A stretch of 64,000 bases of DNA from Amphibalanus amphitrite (lineage: Eukaryota > Arthropoda > Thecostraca > Balanomorpha > Balanidae), in assembly GCF_019059575.1 (NCBI RefSeq), contig NW_024881501.1:1612001-1676000 (forward strand), in the 5' to 3' direction. The notes below the pieces were generated by a model. That model did no database searches. It saw nothing but the letters and a program-made list of their open reading frames with translations, and was not told the DNA's origin. How positions within the stretch are numbered: the first letter of the stretch is position 1; each line of letters opens with the position of its first letter. A program made the translations under genes and the position numbers. This document shows, in pieces, positions 31,685 to 42,079 of the stretch.

Positions 31685-34600
31685 ATGGATCAATCACCCG
31701 AAGCAGCAAGATTGAAGCGGATCCGAGCAAACAAGAAGTCGTGTTTGACACGCATCTGCAATCGAGCCGAGAATCTGATCGCAGTTCGAGGCAGTCGTAC
31801 CATTCTCCAAGAGCTGCTCGGTGATATTGACCGTGCAATGGACACAGTGACGGACTCCAATGAGTCATACTTGCTGTTATTGACGGACGAGGAAGAGAAA
31901 TCGAAGGCAAACGAATACATGATTGAAATCGAAGCACAGCGGAACAGTATCGTTCAAAAGATAATGACTTACCTTCAATCGAGATCTGACGAGGCCGCTT
32001 CTGAAGCTGGTGCAGCGTCGTCCCATCGTTCGACGGCAGCTGTGGCTCATTCACATGAGGCTGTGATTCAGGCCCGTCTGACCGCCTTGAGGAGTCGCCA
32101 GGAAGAAAAACGTCTTCAGTGCGAAAAGGAATTTAACCTGAAGATTCAGGCGGCTAGAGAAGCGGCTGAAACAGCCGAACTTGAAGCTCGACTGCGGCAA
32201 GAAGCCATTGAGTCAGGGACAGTCAACCTGGATAGGACTGATGACATCAGAGACGAAGCTGCTGTTGCCGATTGTGAAGTTGAGCATGAACGCGCGAACG
32301 TTGGTGAAAGCAACCTGAGAACAGCAGACTGGATCAGGAGGCTGAACAGTCCTGAGGCCTCACCATCTCAACAGAGAGAGACGACAGCGCGTCACACCGA
32401 GCTCCACAGCGTGCCGCGCATAGCACTGCCGAAGTTCTCGGGTGAGCCTCTGGAGTGGCCAAAGTGGATTGGACTTTTCGAGGCGCTGATTCACAAGCAA
32501 CCAGGGCTGTCAAACGCAGAAAAAATCGTTCATCTACAGTCGGCAGTCACTGGTCTGGCGCAGAAAACAATCGAAGGGATGCTATACGATGGCGAGCTCT
32601 ACCCGCAGGCGCTACAAGCTCTTCAAAGTCGATTCGGCAGGAGTGACGATATCGTTTTTGCACACCTGAGGGCTGTTTTCGAGAACCAGCCTCTGAAGCA
32701 CCTCGACGCAGCAGCCCTAGAAATGTTTCAAGCTCGTCTCCATTCCGCGGTTACGACTCTCCAATCGCTCGGCTATCATGGTGACGTCACGAGCCGCGAG
32801 AACTTGCGACGAGCAGTCGTGAAACTGCCGATTCAACTCCGTCACGAGTGGGGAAAACGAGCAGTAGAGCTGGAGCCAAGGCAAGTCACACTGTCGGATC
32901 TGGATGACTGGCTAGCTCTACAAGTCCGGATATTGCTCAGCAGCTCAATAACTGAGCGTGAAGGAAACAGCGGCATCAGCTCAGCGGCAGACAGTCAGCG
33001 CCGACCGCCGGCGTCGCGTCAGAGGCATGGATCGAGTGCGCGTTCGGCTCTCGCCACGGTGGCCACTCAGCATGGCTCCCAGCCGGCGTGCCCCCTCTGC
33101 AATCGCCGACACGACTTGGCTCGCTGCAATGCATTTGCCCAAAAGTCGGTGTCGGAACGAGCTCGATACATCGCTGACAATGACAGATGTTTTCGCTGCT
33201 TGGAGACGGGACACATCTCGAGAAGGTGCCCGTCCACATCTGTCCAACAGTGCAGTTCTGCCGGCTGTGGAGGCAGACACCACCAGCTACTACATGGCAG
33301 CCAGCGTGTTTTCGAGCGTCGTGGAACGGAGCAGGCTGCCGCGCTCGAGCAAACCCAACAACATATGGATCCAGCAGAGCAGCACTCAACTAATCGCACG
33401 ATCGGAGCCGCGCTGAATGCGACCAGAACGTCTACACTTCTTCAAGTCGTACCAGTGCGTGTGTTCGGGCCAGACGGCGAGTGCAGTGACACGCACGCAC
33501 TACTGGACGCCGGAGCACAAACCTCTCTCTGCACCGATCGGCTGAGGCAGCGCCTGGGTATCATCGGAGAACGCCAGGAGCTGCAACTCAACAACGTCGA
33601 AGGGGCCGGCGAGAAGAGAACTGTGCACCGATTTGAACTGCAGGTATCGCCAATGTCGGATGGAAACGGAAGAACGGATATTACCGTACAAGAGGTATAC
33701 TCCGTTCCTAAGCTGAACGTGCAGCCGCAAACAATCGACTGGAGTCGGCGACACGAGTGGCTCCATCTCTCCGATCTCGACATTCCAGACACTAGTGACA
33801 AGCCGATCGAACTACTGTTAGGCGCTAACGTCACTGAAGCAATAGTGCAGCACGAGGCACGCGTTGGTAGGCCAGGCCAGCCAGTGGCCGTTCGTACAGC
33901 CTTTGGTTGGTGTCTAAGCGGCAACATCACACAGCTGGTCTCGCCTGGTGCTCGTCACGTCATGCACATGGCACGAGTTGACTCTCGAGAAGAAGAGCTG
34001 AGCTCTCTGGTGAAGGAATGGTGGTCCACCGAGTCCTTCGGCACCAAATTCAGCGAGAACGCCGCCTCATCAGCTGAAGATAGGCGCGCGGAGAAGCTGC
34101 TCGCTGAGACGACGAAATGGCGCGGAGATAGGTACGAGACCGGTCTACTGTGGAGATCGGACGACGTCTCCATGCCAGACAACTACACAGCAGCACTGAA
34201 TCGGCTTGAGAGCACGGAAAAAAGACTTCTCCGCCAACCAGGGACGGCAGCTGCATACAAAGATACCTTTCGACAGTATCTGGACAAGGGATACGCTCGA
34301 ATGCTCTGCCCAGAAGAACTCGAGAGAGCAGACAAGAAACGATGGTTCCTGCCGCACCATGCAGTGGTCAACCAAAACAAGCCAGGAAAGATCCGTGTGG
34401 TATTCGATGCTGCAGCCAGCTACAGAGGAACCTCTCTGAACAGTCAGCTTCTCACTGGCCCTGACTTCCTTCAGACGATTCCCGGCGTTCTTCTGAGATT
34501 CAGGGAGCAGCAAGTCGGCGTTTCGGCCGACATCGAACAGATGTACCATCAGGTGGCGGCAGTGAAGGACGATCAACCGGCACTCAGCTTTCTTTGGCGA

Positions 34601-37348
34601 GATTTGGACACCACCCGGCCTCCTGATGTGTACCAAATGGACCGTATTATCTTTGGAGCCCGGTGCTCACCGGCTTCGGCATCGTATGCTCTTCGCAAGA
34701 CCGCCAATGACATGGCGGCTGACACTGACTCGGACAGAGCGGCGACAGAAGCGGTCCTCTGCAACTTCTATATGGACGACTTCCTCAGCTCGGAGCCAAA
34801 CAGCGACTCGGCTATTTCTAGCCTCACAGCAGTGACAGCACTCGTATCTCGAGGAGGCTTCAGACTCACCAAATGGCTCAGCAATGCTCGTGACGTCCTC
34901 GCCGCTGTGCCAGAGTCCGAGCGTACGCCATCAGCGGCAGATCTGACCGTGCAGCTGCCGACAGAACGCATCCTCGGTTTGCTGTGGGACGCAGAGACTG
35001 ACCTGCTAAGGCTGCATGTTCATCACCGAACTGTGCCTCCTACAAAACGGGGTATCCTTCAGATGGCTGCCTCCATCTACGATCCACTCGGATTCGCCTC
35101 TCCATTCACTCTTCTCGCAAGAATCGTGATGCAGAAGCTGTGGGCACTGAAACTCGACTGGGACTGTGAGCTCACAGGAACGACGGCGGAGGAATGGACT
35201 CGTTGGACGGGAGAACTGGCGTGCCTAGAAGCACTCACAGTTCCTCGGAGCTTCAAAGCATGCGACTCACCTGCACGTGATCGGCAGCTTCACATATTTT
35301 GTGATGCTTCCGAGCTCGCCTTCGGGGCCGTGGCCTACCTCAGAGAGACATCGGCTGACGGCACTGTGTCTGTCTCTTTCGTCATGAGCAAGACTCGAGT
35401 CGCTCCATTAAAGAAGATGACTATCGTTCGGCTTGAAACTCAAGCGGCTGTGCTAGCCGTTCGACTGGCAGACGCCATCAGAAGAGAACTGAAGCTCGCA
35501 ATTGATGGAGTCAACTTTTGGAGCGACAGTATGGTGGTTCTCCAATACATCAACAACGAAAGCAGACGCTTCCACACGTTCATCGCCAACCGAATAGCGG
35601 AGATTCGCCAAGGCTCAGAACCATCGCGGTGGCGGCATGTCCCAGGATACCTAAACCCGGCGGACGACTGCTCGCGGGGTCTGCCGGCTTCTCAGTTGAC
35701 ACCGGATAGCCGCTGGATTCAAGGACCTGCCTTCCTTCGCCAGCCGCCGGATCAATGGCCTTCAGAGGTTCGCCAAAAGGCCATAAACGATGGTGATCCC
35801 GAGGTCAGGGTCGTGAATCTCACCTCCACTGATCTCAGCACAGGGATTGTTCTCCCTGACCCCAGCAGATTCTCAAGCTGGACTCGCTACAAACGCTCCG
35901 TCGCCTGGCTGATGCGGTTTCTCTGCAACTTCGTGGCCAGACACGGCTCTCAAGAAGAGCAAGAATGGCGCCGTGCTGGCACGCTCTCGGTGACAGAGTT
36001 GAACGATGCAGAAAACCTTATTCTGCGCAAGATGCAAAATGATCAGTATCATCAGGAACTGATCGACCTGAAGAACGGCAGATCGGTCTCTAGCAAGAGT
36101 AGTCTGCTGGGACTCTCACCCTGGCTGGATGAAGACGGTGTCATTCGGGTCGGTGGTCGGCTCCTCAACGCACCACTCCCAGCCACGGCTCGCCATCCAG
36201 TGATCCTGTCTCGCAGCAGTGAGGTGACTCGATTAGTAGTCATGCACTTCCACAGCCAGCTTCTGCACGCTGGCGCCGAACACGTCATCAATGAAGCCAG
36301 ACAGCTGTACTGGATCCCCAGGGCACGGGCGACAGTGCGGAAGATCCTGTCAGCCTGCCCGCTCTGTCGACGAAGACGAGCCCAGCCTCAAACGACAAGA
36401 ATGGCTGCGCTTCCGAAAGCGCGCTTAGCTGTGACACACCCATTCTGCAACGTCGGGATCGATTACTTCGGCCCGATACTCACCAAAGTAGGCAGGAAGA
36501 CGGAGAAGCGATACTGTCTGCTGGTGACATGTATGTCTACCAGAGCAGTCCACCTCGAAATATCGACATCTTTAAGCACCGAATCGTTCCTCATGGCCTT
36601 CCAGCGTTTCGTCGCTCGTCGCGGTAGGCCAGCATCGGTGTACTCGGATAACGGAACCAACTTCCGCCGAGGGGAAGCTGAACTCCGACGTCTTCTAACC
36701 GACCTAAATCAAGGCTGCATCAGTGATCGGCTCGCCCAAGACAACATCCGCTGGTTTTTCAATCCTCCCACCGCATGCCATATGGGAGGTATTTGGGAGC
36801 GAATGGTAGCAACCGTGAAACGAGCACTCCGAGTAGTCCTTGGAAACTTCATCGTTCATGAAGAAGCTCTACTGACCGCTACCGCAGAAGTAGAGGCAGT
36901 CATCAACAGTCGACCTTTGACGCACGTCAGCTCAGAGGCCAGTGACTTTGAAGCGCTCACTCCCAGTCGCATCCTTCTCGGCAGACCGGCGTGTCTCCTG
37001 CCGTCTCAGCTCAGTGACTCATCACGAATGAATGTCAGGAGTCACTGGTGGCAAGCACAAGCCATAGCCACACAGTTCTGGCGAAGATGGCTCAGGGAAT
37101 ACGTCCCCAACCTCGTTCAGCGCACCAAATGGACGTCAGACGTTCGGAACCTGCGCGCCGGAGACTTGGTGCTGCTAGCCGGCGACGACACGCCAAAGGG
37201 ATTGTGGCCGCTGGCTCGAGTCGCTCAGGTGTACCCTGGACCCGATGGTCGTGTCCGTTCTGTGGATATAGTGACCGCTAGAGGACGTCTCCGCCGTCCT
37301 GCTAGCAAAGTGTGTCTCCTCGAGGGGAGTGATGATGATGGTGATTAG
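31685..37348 (+). CDS. BEL/Pao gag-pol polyprotein
   Basis: A single frame of 1,887 codons between the LTRs. Approximate residue ranges: gag 1-490, CCHC knuckle about 500-515, aspartic protease about 590-700, reverse transcriptase about 880-1,090, RNase H about 1,195-1,330, integrase (zinc-binding part then core) about 1,510-1,760, C-terminal part to the end. The family uses this polyprotein to copy and reinsert itself; it is not a host gene. Confidence 0.94.
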   Translation: MDQSPEAARLKRIRANKKSCLTRICNRAENLIAVRGSRTILQELLGDIDRAMDTVTDSNESYLLLLTDEEEKSKANEYMIEIEAQRNSIVQKIMTYLQSRSDEAASEAGAASSHRSTAAVAHSHEAVIQARLTALRSRQEEKRLQCEKEFNLKIQAAREAAETAELEARLRQEAIESGTVNLDRTDDIRDEAAVADCEVEHERANVGESNLRTADWIRRLNSPEASPSQQRETTARHTELHSVPRIALPKFSGEPLEWPKWIGLFEALIHKQPGLSNAEKIVHLQSAVTGLAQKTIEGMLYDGELYPQALQALQSRFGRSDDIVFAHLRAVFENQPLKHLDAAALEMFQARLHSAVTTLQSLGYHGDVTSRENLRRAVVKLPIQLRHEWGKRAVELEPRQVTLSDLDDWLALQVRILLSSSITEREGNSGISSAADSQRRPPASRQRHGSSARSALATVATQHGSQPACPLCNRRHDLARCNAFAQKSVSERARYIADNDRCFRCLETGHISRRCPSTSVQQCSSAGCGGRHHQLLHGSQRVFERRGTEQAAALEQTQQHMDPAEQHSTNRTIGAALNATRTSTLLQVVPVRVFGPDGECSDTHALLDAGAQTSLCTDRLRQRLGIIGERQELQLNNVEGAGEKRTVHRFELQVSPMSDGNGRTDITVQEVYSVPKLNVQPQTIDWSRRHEWLHLSDLDIPDTSDKPIELLLGANVTEAIVQHEARVGRPGQPVAVRTAFGWCLSGNITQLVSPGARHVMHMARVDSREEELSSLVKEWWSTESFGTKFSENAASSAEDRRAEKLLAETTKWRGDRYETGLLWRSDDVSMPDNYTAALNRLESTEKRLLRQPGTAAAYKDTFRQYLDKGYARMLCPEELERADKKRWFLPHHAVVNQNKPGKIRVVFDAAASYRGTSLNSQLLTGPDFLQTIPGVLLRFREQQVGVSADIEQMYHQVAAVKDDQPALSFLWRDLDTTRPPDVYQMDRIIFGARCSPASASYALRKTANDMAADTDSDRAATEAVLCNFYMDDFLSSEPNSDSAISSLTAVTALVSRGGFRLTKWLSNARDVLAAVPESERTPSAADLTVQLPTERILGLLWDAETDLLRLHVHHRTVPPTKRGILQMAASIYDPLGFASPFTLLARIVMQKLWALKLDWDCELTGTTAEEWTRWTGELACLEALTVPRSFKACDSPARDRQLHIFCDASELAFGAVAYLRETSADGTVSVSFVMSKTRVAPLKKMTIVRLETQAAVLAVRLADAIRRELKLAIDGVNFWSDSMVVLQYINNESRRFHTFIANRIAEIRQGSEPSRWRHVPGYLNPADDCSRGLPASQLTPDSRWIQGPAFLRQPPDQWPSEVRQKAINDGDPEVRVVNLTSTDLSTGIVLPDPSRFSSWTRYKRSVAWLMRFLCNFVARHGSQEEQEWRRAGTLSVTELNDAENLILRKMQNDQYHQELIDLKNGRSVSSKSSLLGLSPWLDEDGVIRVGGRLLNAPLPATARHPVILSRSSEVTRLVVMHFHSQLLHAGAEHVINEARQLYWIPRARATVRKILSACPLCRRRRAQPQTTRMAALPKARLAVTHPFCNVGIDYFGPILTKVGRKTEKRYCLLVTCMSTRAVHLEISTSLSTESFLMAFQRFVARRGRPASVYSDNGTNFRRGEAELRRLLTDLNQGCISDRLAQDNIRWFFNPPTACHMGGIWERMVATVKRALRVVLGNFIVHEEALLTATAEVEAVINSRPLTHVSSEASDFEALTPSRILLGRPACLLPSQLSDSSRMNVRSHWWQAQAIATQFWRRWLREYVPNLVQRTKWTSDVRNLRAGDLVLLAGDDTPKGLWPLARVAQVYPGPDGRVRSVDIVTARGRLRRPASKVCLLEGSDDDGD

Positions 37349-37433
37349 TGGTGCAACTGCGCTCTGCCCAGTGTGTGTATCGATGGGCATGGTGCCAAGG
37401 GTGACGGCGGGTCACTCTTGGGGGGGGGGAGGA

Positions 37434-37681
37434 TGTCGCCGCCGTAGCGGCTCCAGTGTGTTATGGCACGCGCCATTTTGCATATTTTCACGCAGTCGGA
37501 ATTTCGTCGGTGCTATTGTTGTCGTGTGAATGAATTGGTTGAAATTAGAATGAGAAAATGGCGGACAATATATGTAGATTGATCGATTCGGAACAAGTTT
37601 AATTCGACTTCCGTATTATTCGGATTTTGCTTATTCGTAACTTTACCGGTCGATCGGACCGGAATCAATTCGTTCGCAACA
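37434..37681 (+). repeat. 3' LTR of the BEL/Pao element
   Basis: 248 bp, TG…CA, preceded directly by the polypurine stretch GGGGGGGGGAGGA and followed by the TAGGT target duplication. Confidence 0.95.
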
Positions 37682-37686
37682 TAGGT

Positions 37687-40130
37687 TAAGGCCAAGGTCA
37701 CTTTAAAACGCCGTACCCTACAAAATCTCCATTTATTGGAGATATTGGAAAATTTCGGCCACCACTGTGTTCGTCTAATCGAGAAGCAATAGCATATTTA
37801 AAAAAAAATCCGAGGTCAAGGTAATAGGTCAAGGTCAAGGTCACGCGCCGGGTCGGTGCTCCGCGACATCCGCGCCGGGCCGGGGGGGGGGGGGTGTCTG
37901 AACACCCCCTCGTCTAACTCAGCTCCTGGGCCACGTAGCGACACGCAGTGAGCGGCATTCGAAAGAGCGTCAAAAATAATGACGGAAACACTTCGGTCAT
38001 TTTTTTGGTCAGGTCAAAGGTCAGGTCTCCAGAGGTCATCAAAGGTAAAATAATGACTATTTCAACATTTTGGAAACTGCCAACGGCTATCTCGGGAACC
38101 GATAGCGCTACAGCGCCGCGGAAAAGCGCATTCGATACCTAGCCCTTTTACAGACCTTTCTGAGTATTGTTCTCAGATTTGACCTCAGGTCAACGGTTTA
38201 GCCTCCAGAGGGCAAAAACTGTAAAAAAGCAGTTTTCACGAAAATGGTTTTTCGTCAATAACTTTTCACTCAAGAGAGCCACGACCAATGTTGGAAATAA
38301 GACCCTTTGCTGGTCCCCGTCGGGTTCAAAAGATTTTGTTCTCCTCTACAAATGTATAATCCCCGGCACCTGAAATCTTCTAAATTTCTCAGCCTTTGTG
38401 ATAAAAACTGCTATTATTACACCTAAATATGCAGAAATAGCATCGAGAGGAACACATTTTAACGGCTATTACATTTAGCAGGTCAAACATTTGATTTTCC
38501 TGTTGGCTATTGTAAACGCTGGCCGGTTCTCTGAATCGATTTTATTATCCGGGACCAGGACCGAAAACGACAATTCCAACATTGCCGTGGCCATTACTTT
38601 TGGCAGCATCTTGTTCATATCGTCGAGACGCGTCGAATGACGTATTTGTAGACCTTGAAAGGTCATTTTGAAAATTTGACCTCAGCTCAGTTCAAGGTCA
38701 TGACCTGACCGGAAAGCGTCATGTTCCATATCAGTCGATCCGTATCGTCGAGCTGAATACATCTGACGTTTTTTCATCGCTCTAGCACGTCTTTATCAAA
38801 AGTTATAGCCAACAAACTGCTGGTGACCGTTCATGACCTGAGATGACCTCAGGGGCACACAGAGGGGTCACAGGTGCATTTTTCCGATTCAGTGTGTCAT
38901 GTTTACCTATGAACCAATGTTTGAGAGGGTTTTGAACACCATTCGTCCAAAATAGGCGCATTTCAATTTTCTCCCATTGACTTATAAAGGAGAGGTCGCA
39001 AAATTGACCTGACCTTAGGTCACCGATATCGAAATTCTGAGATATACATTTTGTAGGCACATACTGTTACTCTTATCAATCGCTGAAAGTTTCAAGGCGA
39101 TCGTTAAGTCGGTGTAGCTATGACGAGGATTGAAACTTTTTTTCTGAGGTGAGGTCCCTTGACCTGACCTGGTGACCTGACCTTGAGAGCCCTGGGTCTG
39201 AAATTTTCACAACATGTGTGGAAAAGATGCATGAACAGGTGCGCCAAAAACGGCACAAAAACCGCAGGGGGGGGGGGTTGTTCAAACACCAAACAAGGTC
39301 TTTTTAAAAGTCGCCGTACCCTATTGCCCCATTGACCTCATTTTTTACGTGCTATTGCTTCTCGATGAGACGAATACAGTGGTGACCGAAATTTTCACAT
39401 ATCTCCAAAAATGAACATCTTATAGGGTACGGCGACTTTTCAAGTGACCTTGACCTTCACCTATGACCTTGACATCGGGTTTTTTAATGTGCTATACTTC
39501 CTCTCGATGAAACGAACACACTGGTGGGCGAATTGTTTTCTCAAATCGGACCATAAACAAAGATTCTACAGGGTACGCACTGTTTTGACCTCTCAAGGTC
39601 AATACGGTTTGACCCAGGGAAAAAGTCACCATTTTCGAACTCAGCGTGCCATGGCTATCTGTATACCAATTTTGAGCGAAATCATTACTCCAATTGGAAT
39701 CCAAATATTTACGTTTAAAGTGACCTTGACCTTTGACCTCGACCTCAGAGTTTTTGAATGTGCTACTGCTCCTCGATGAGACGAACACAGTGGTGGCCGA
39801 AATTTTCCAATATCTAAAAAAAATGAAGATTTTATAGGGTACGGCGTCTTTTAAAGTGACCTTGACCTTGACCTATGACCTTGACCTCGGGTTTTTTAAT
39901 GTGCTTCTTCTTCTTGATGAGACGAACACACTGGGGGCGAATTTTTCCAATCGGACCATAAACAAAGAGTCTACAGTGCTTTGACCTGTCAAGGTCAAAC
40001 GGTTTGACCTAGGAAAAAAAGGTCACCATTTTCTAACTCCGGGCTATCTGTATACCATTTCTGAGCGAAATCATTACTCGATTTTGAATCTGAATATGAA
40101 TATGACGCTAACTTTATGGACATAAGAGGA
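37687..40130. repeat. AGGTCA/TGACCT-rich dispersed repeat, with inverted right arm
   Basis: Continues the left arm interrupted at 31,166. It is packed with TCAAGGTCA, AGGTCA and TGACCT words. From about 39,300 to 40,130 the sequence is the reverse complement of the left arm (GTACGGCG, GACGAACACA, CGGACCATAAACAAAG, ACGCTAACTTTATGGAC), in two partly duplicated blocks. The middle (38,210-38,960) is a reverse-orientation relative of 56,575-57,400. A poly(G) run lies near 37,879 and another near 39,268. No protein is evident. Confidence 0.75.
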
Positions 40131-40685
40131 AGAGGGTGATGAATGAATGGTTGGATTTGTATAAATTTTTCAGGAAACATGTGCAATACATGTGACAATA
40201 CACCAATGCATTCATTTTCCCTGTACACCCACTAGTTTCTGTGGTACACACAGGGTTTCGGAGATGTTTAAATTTTGTGAAAATGTACATGATTTTCAAA
40301 ACCATTTTTGAACCAACTTATTTGCCTGAAAAAAACATGTCATTTTGTCCTACAGTCAAGAACAAAACAGTGTCAGCTAGTCTACCACACTCAAGTTTTT
40401 ATTCAAGCTTATCAAATTAGGAAGCCCGCCCGAAGGAACTTAATATGACTCAAAGTTTTTCTCACGCAACTGTCCCTTAGCACCCCGCTGTCCCTTAACA
40501 GTTAACACCCTGTTTTACGGTAGTCCACTGTCCAATACTTGGTAGAAGGATGAACTGAACAGCAGCAACAATACAATGCGAGTTGAAATGTTATTATTGA
40601 TGGAATTTTGTATGTTAAAGCAAAATACCACTTCAAGCATGAGGTTTCGAACTGTAATAGAGGTTTTGTCACCTTAGCTGAGCAG
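40131..40685. other. Intergenic sequence, unclassified
   Basis: AT-rich, non-coding. It includes two copies of CTGTCCCTTA-type sequence near 40,470-40,500 that relate to the repeat at 30,150-30,870. Nothing else is recognised. Confidence 0.4.
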
Positions 40686-40963
40686 ACTGGTGATTGATTG
40701 ATTCACCTTTTTGGATTGATTCAATCATTGATTCATTTGATTTTCTTTTGATTCAATCACAGTTTGAGTCCTTCAAAAAATTGGTGAATCGATTCCTTTT
40801 GATTCAGAGAATCGAAATCAAGAATCAAAGAATCAAAAAGACAATCAAAATCCAAAAAAGGAATAAATCATGTTTGATTCAGCCAAAAAGTTATTGAACA
40901 ATTTTTCTTTTTTAAATTCCCTGATTCAGGGACAGCACCTATTGAATTTGTTGTGCTCTTTCT

Positions 40964-41471
40964 CAGTCGGGGAAACTATGGCAAAATCTGCTATTTTTAG
41001 CAGTCTGCTATTTTTGACAGAAATCTGCCAAAAATGGGTACGCATGTGACGTCATCATACCCAAATATAGCAGATTTAGGTACGGCCCCATACAAAAGCA
41101 GATCTACACCCTAATTGAAGCAAATGCGCATCAACTGCCTGGCAGATTCATGATGAGAATAGTGCTGAGCTGAGAGTGATCTCTGCTATTTTTGTTCAGA
41201 TCCAACTATTTTCAAATTCATTATTTGAAAATAGTCGGATCTGAACAAAAATATCAGAGGATATTCTCAGCACTATTCTTATCATGAATCTGCCAGGCAT
41301 TTGATGCGCATTTGCTTCAATTAGGGTGCAGAACTGCTTTTGTATGGGGCCGTACCCAAATCTGCTATATTTGGGTACGTTGACGTCACATGCGTACCCA
41401 TTTTTAGCAGATTTCTGTTAAAATTAGCAGACTGCTTAAGATAGCAGATTTTACCATAGTTTCCCCGACTG
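40964..41471. mobile_element. Foldback element, 508 bp, about 240-bp arms
   Basis: The first half, from CAGTCGGGGAAACTATGG, is repeated in reverse complement to CCATAGTTTCCCCGACTG with few differences. Shared internal words include GTACGGCCCCATACAAAAGC and CTGCCAGGCA. TTCT is present on both sides (40,960-40,963; 41,472-41,475), a possible 4-bp duplication. It is non-coding and near the palindrome centre reads CAGATCC…GGATCTG. Confidence 0.88.
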
Positions 41472-41496
41472 TTCTGTTGTCATGCAATTATCATCA

Positions 41497-41595
41497 CATT
41501 TTTTTATAACTTGAGCTCGAATGTTTGAATGGACGGATTGACAGAGCTGGAACTCACGCTAAGCAGAGCTTGTATGGTCAGTAGTGACAGTAGTG
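41497..41595 (-). mobile_element. SINE 3' tail fragment
   Basis: GAGCTCGAATGTTTGAATGG through CACGCTAAGCAGAGCTTG matches the 3' end of the SINE at 51,731-52,052 almost exactly. The tRNA-like head is missing. Confidence 0.75.
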
Positions 41596-42079
41596 TTAGC
41601 ATTTGTTGAGTAACCTCATTTTTTAAAGTTCATAAATCTTTTTTTATTCAATCAACCCTTATTTCCAATGCCTTTGATTCAATCATGGCTTGTGCATCGA
41701 ACCATCCTGACGCTGAATCAAAGCTTTTTGATTCAACAAATTGTGTTTGATTTAATCCAATTGATTTAATCACGGGTGAATCAAACACCAGTTTGGAGCC
41801 GAGACCAGCACAATTCTGAAGTTTTAACACCCCAACGCGACGGGCAACGATCACACTTGACAGTTGACACTATCCAAAGATATATCAATTTTAGTTCCGA
41901 AATCAGTCCCTTGTGAAAGTACTTACCCTTAAAACCAGATTACTCCCTGATAGCGAAAACCAAAGCCCTAAATTGAAATGTAAAAACTTTCAGTGGACCC
42001 AGAGTTCACCCTGGAGTTTGAGGTTTTTTTGGCCGGAAAGAACTTGCGGATATTTTGAAACAGATGCGTCATATCTGGC

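Larger units (their letters stand above)
31167..37681 (+). mobile_element. BEL/Pao LTR retrotransposon, looks whole and recent
   Basis: A 6.5-kb element with two 248-bp LTRs (TG…CA) that appear identical by eye, flanked by the 5-bp duplication TAGGT (31,162-31,166; 37,682-37,686). A tRNA-complementary primer site follows the 5' LTR and a G-rich polypurine tract precedes the 3' LTR. One long open frame encodes, in order, gag with a CCHC zinc knuckle, protease, reverse transcriptase, RNase H and integrase; the order and the long single polyprotein are typical of BEL/Pao. No envelope gene is seen. No breaks were noticed. Identical LTRs imply a very young insertion. It lies within an older AGGTCA-rich repeat. 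Confidence 0.95.
40686..41792. mobile_element. TIR element rich in TGATTCA motifs, with nested insertions
   Basis: Left end ACTGGTGATTGATTGATTCA and right end (reverse complement) ACTGGTGTTTGATTCACC look like imperfect inverted repeats. Both flanks within are crowded with TGATTCA/TGAATCA words. No clear target duplication, so the boundaries are tentative. It contains a foldback element (40,964-41,471) and a SINE tail. Confidence 0.5.
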
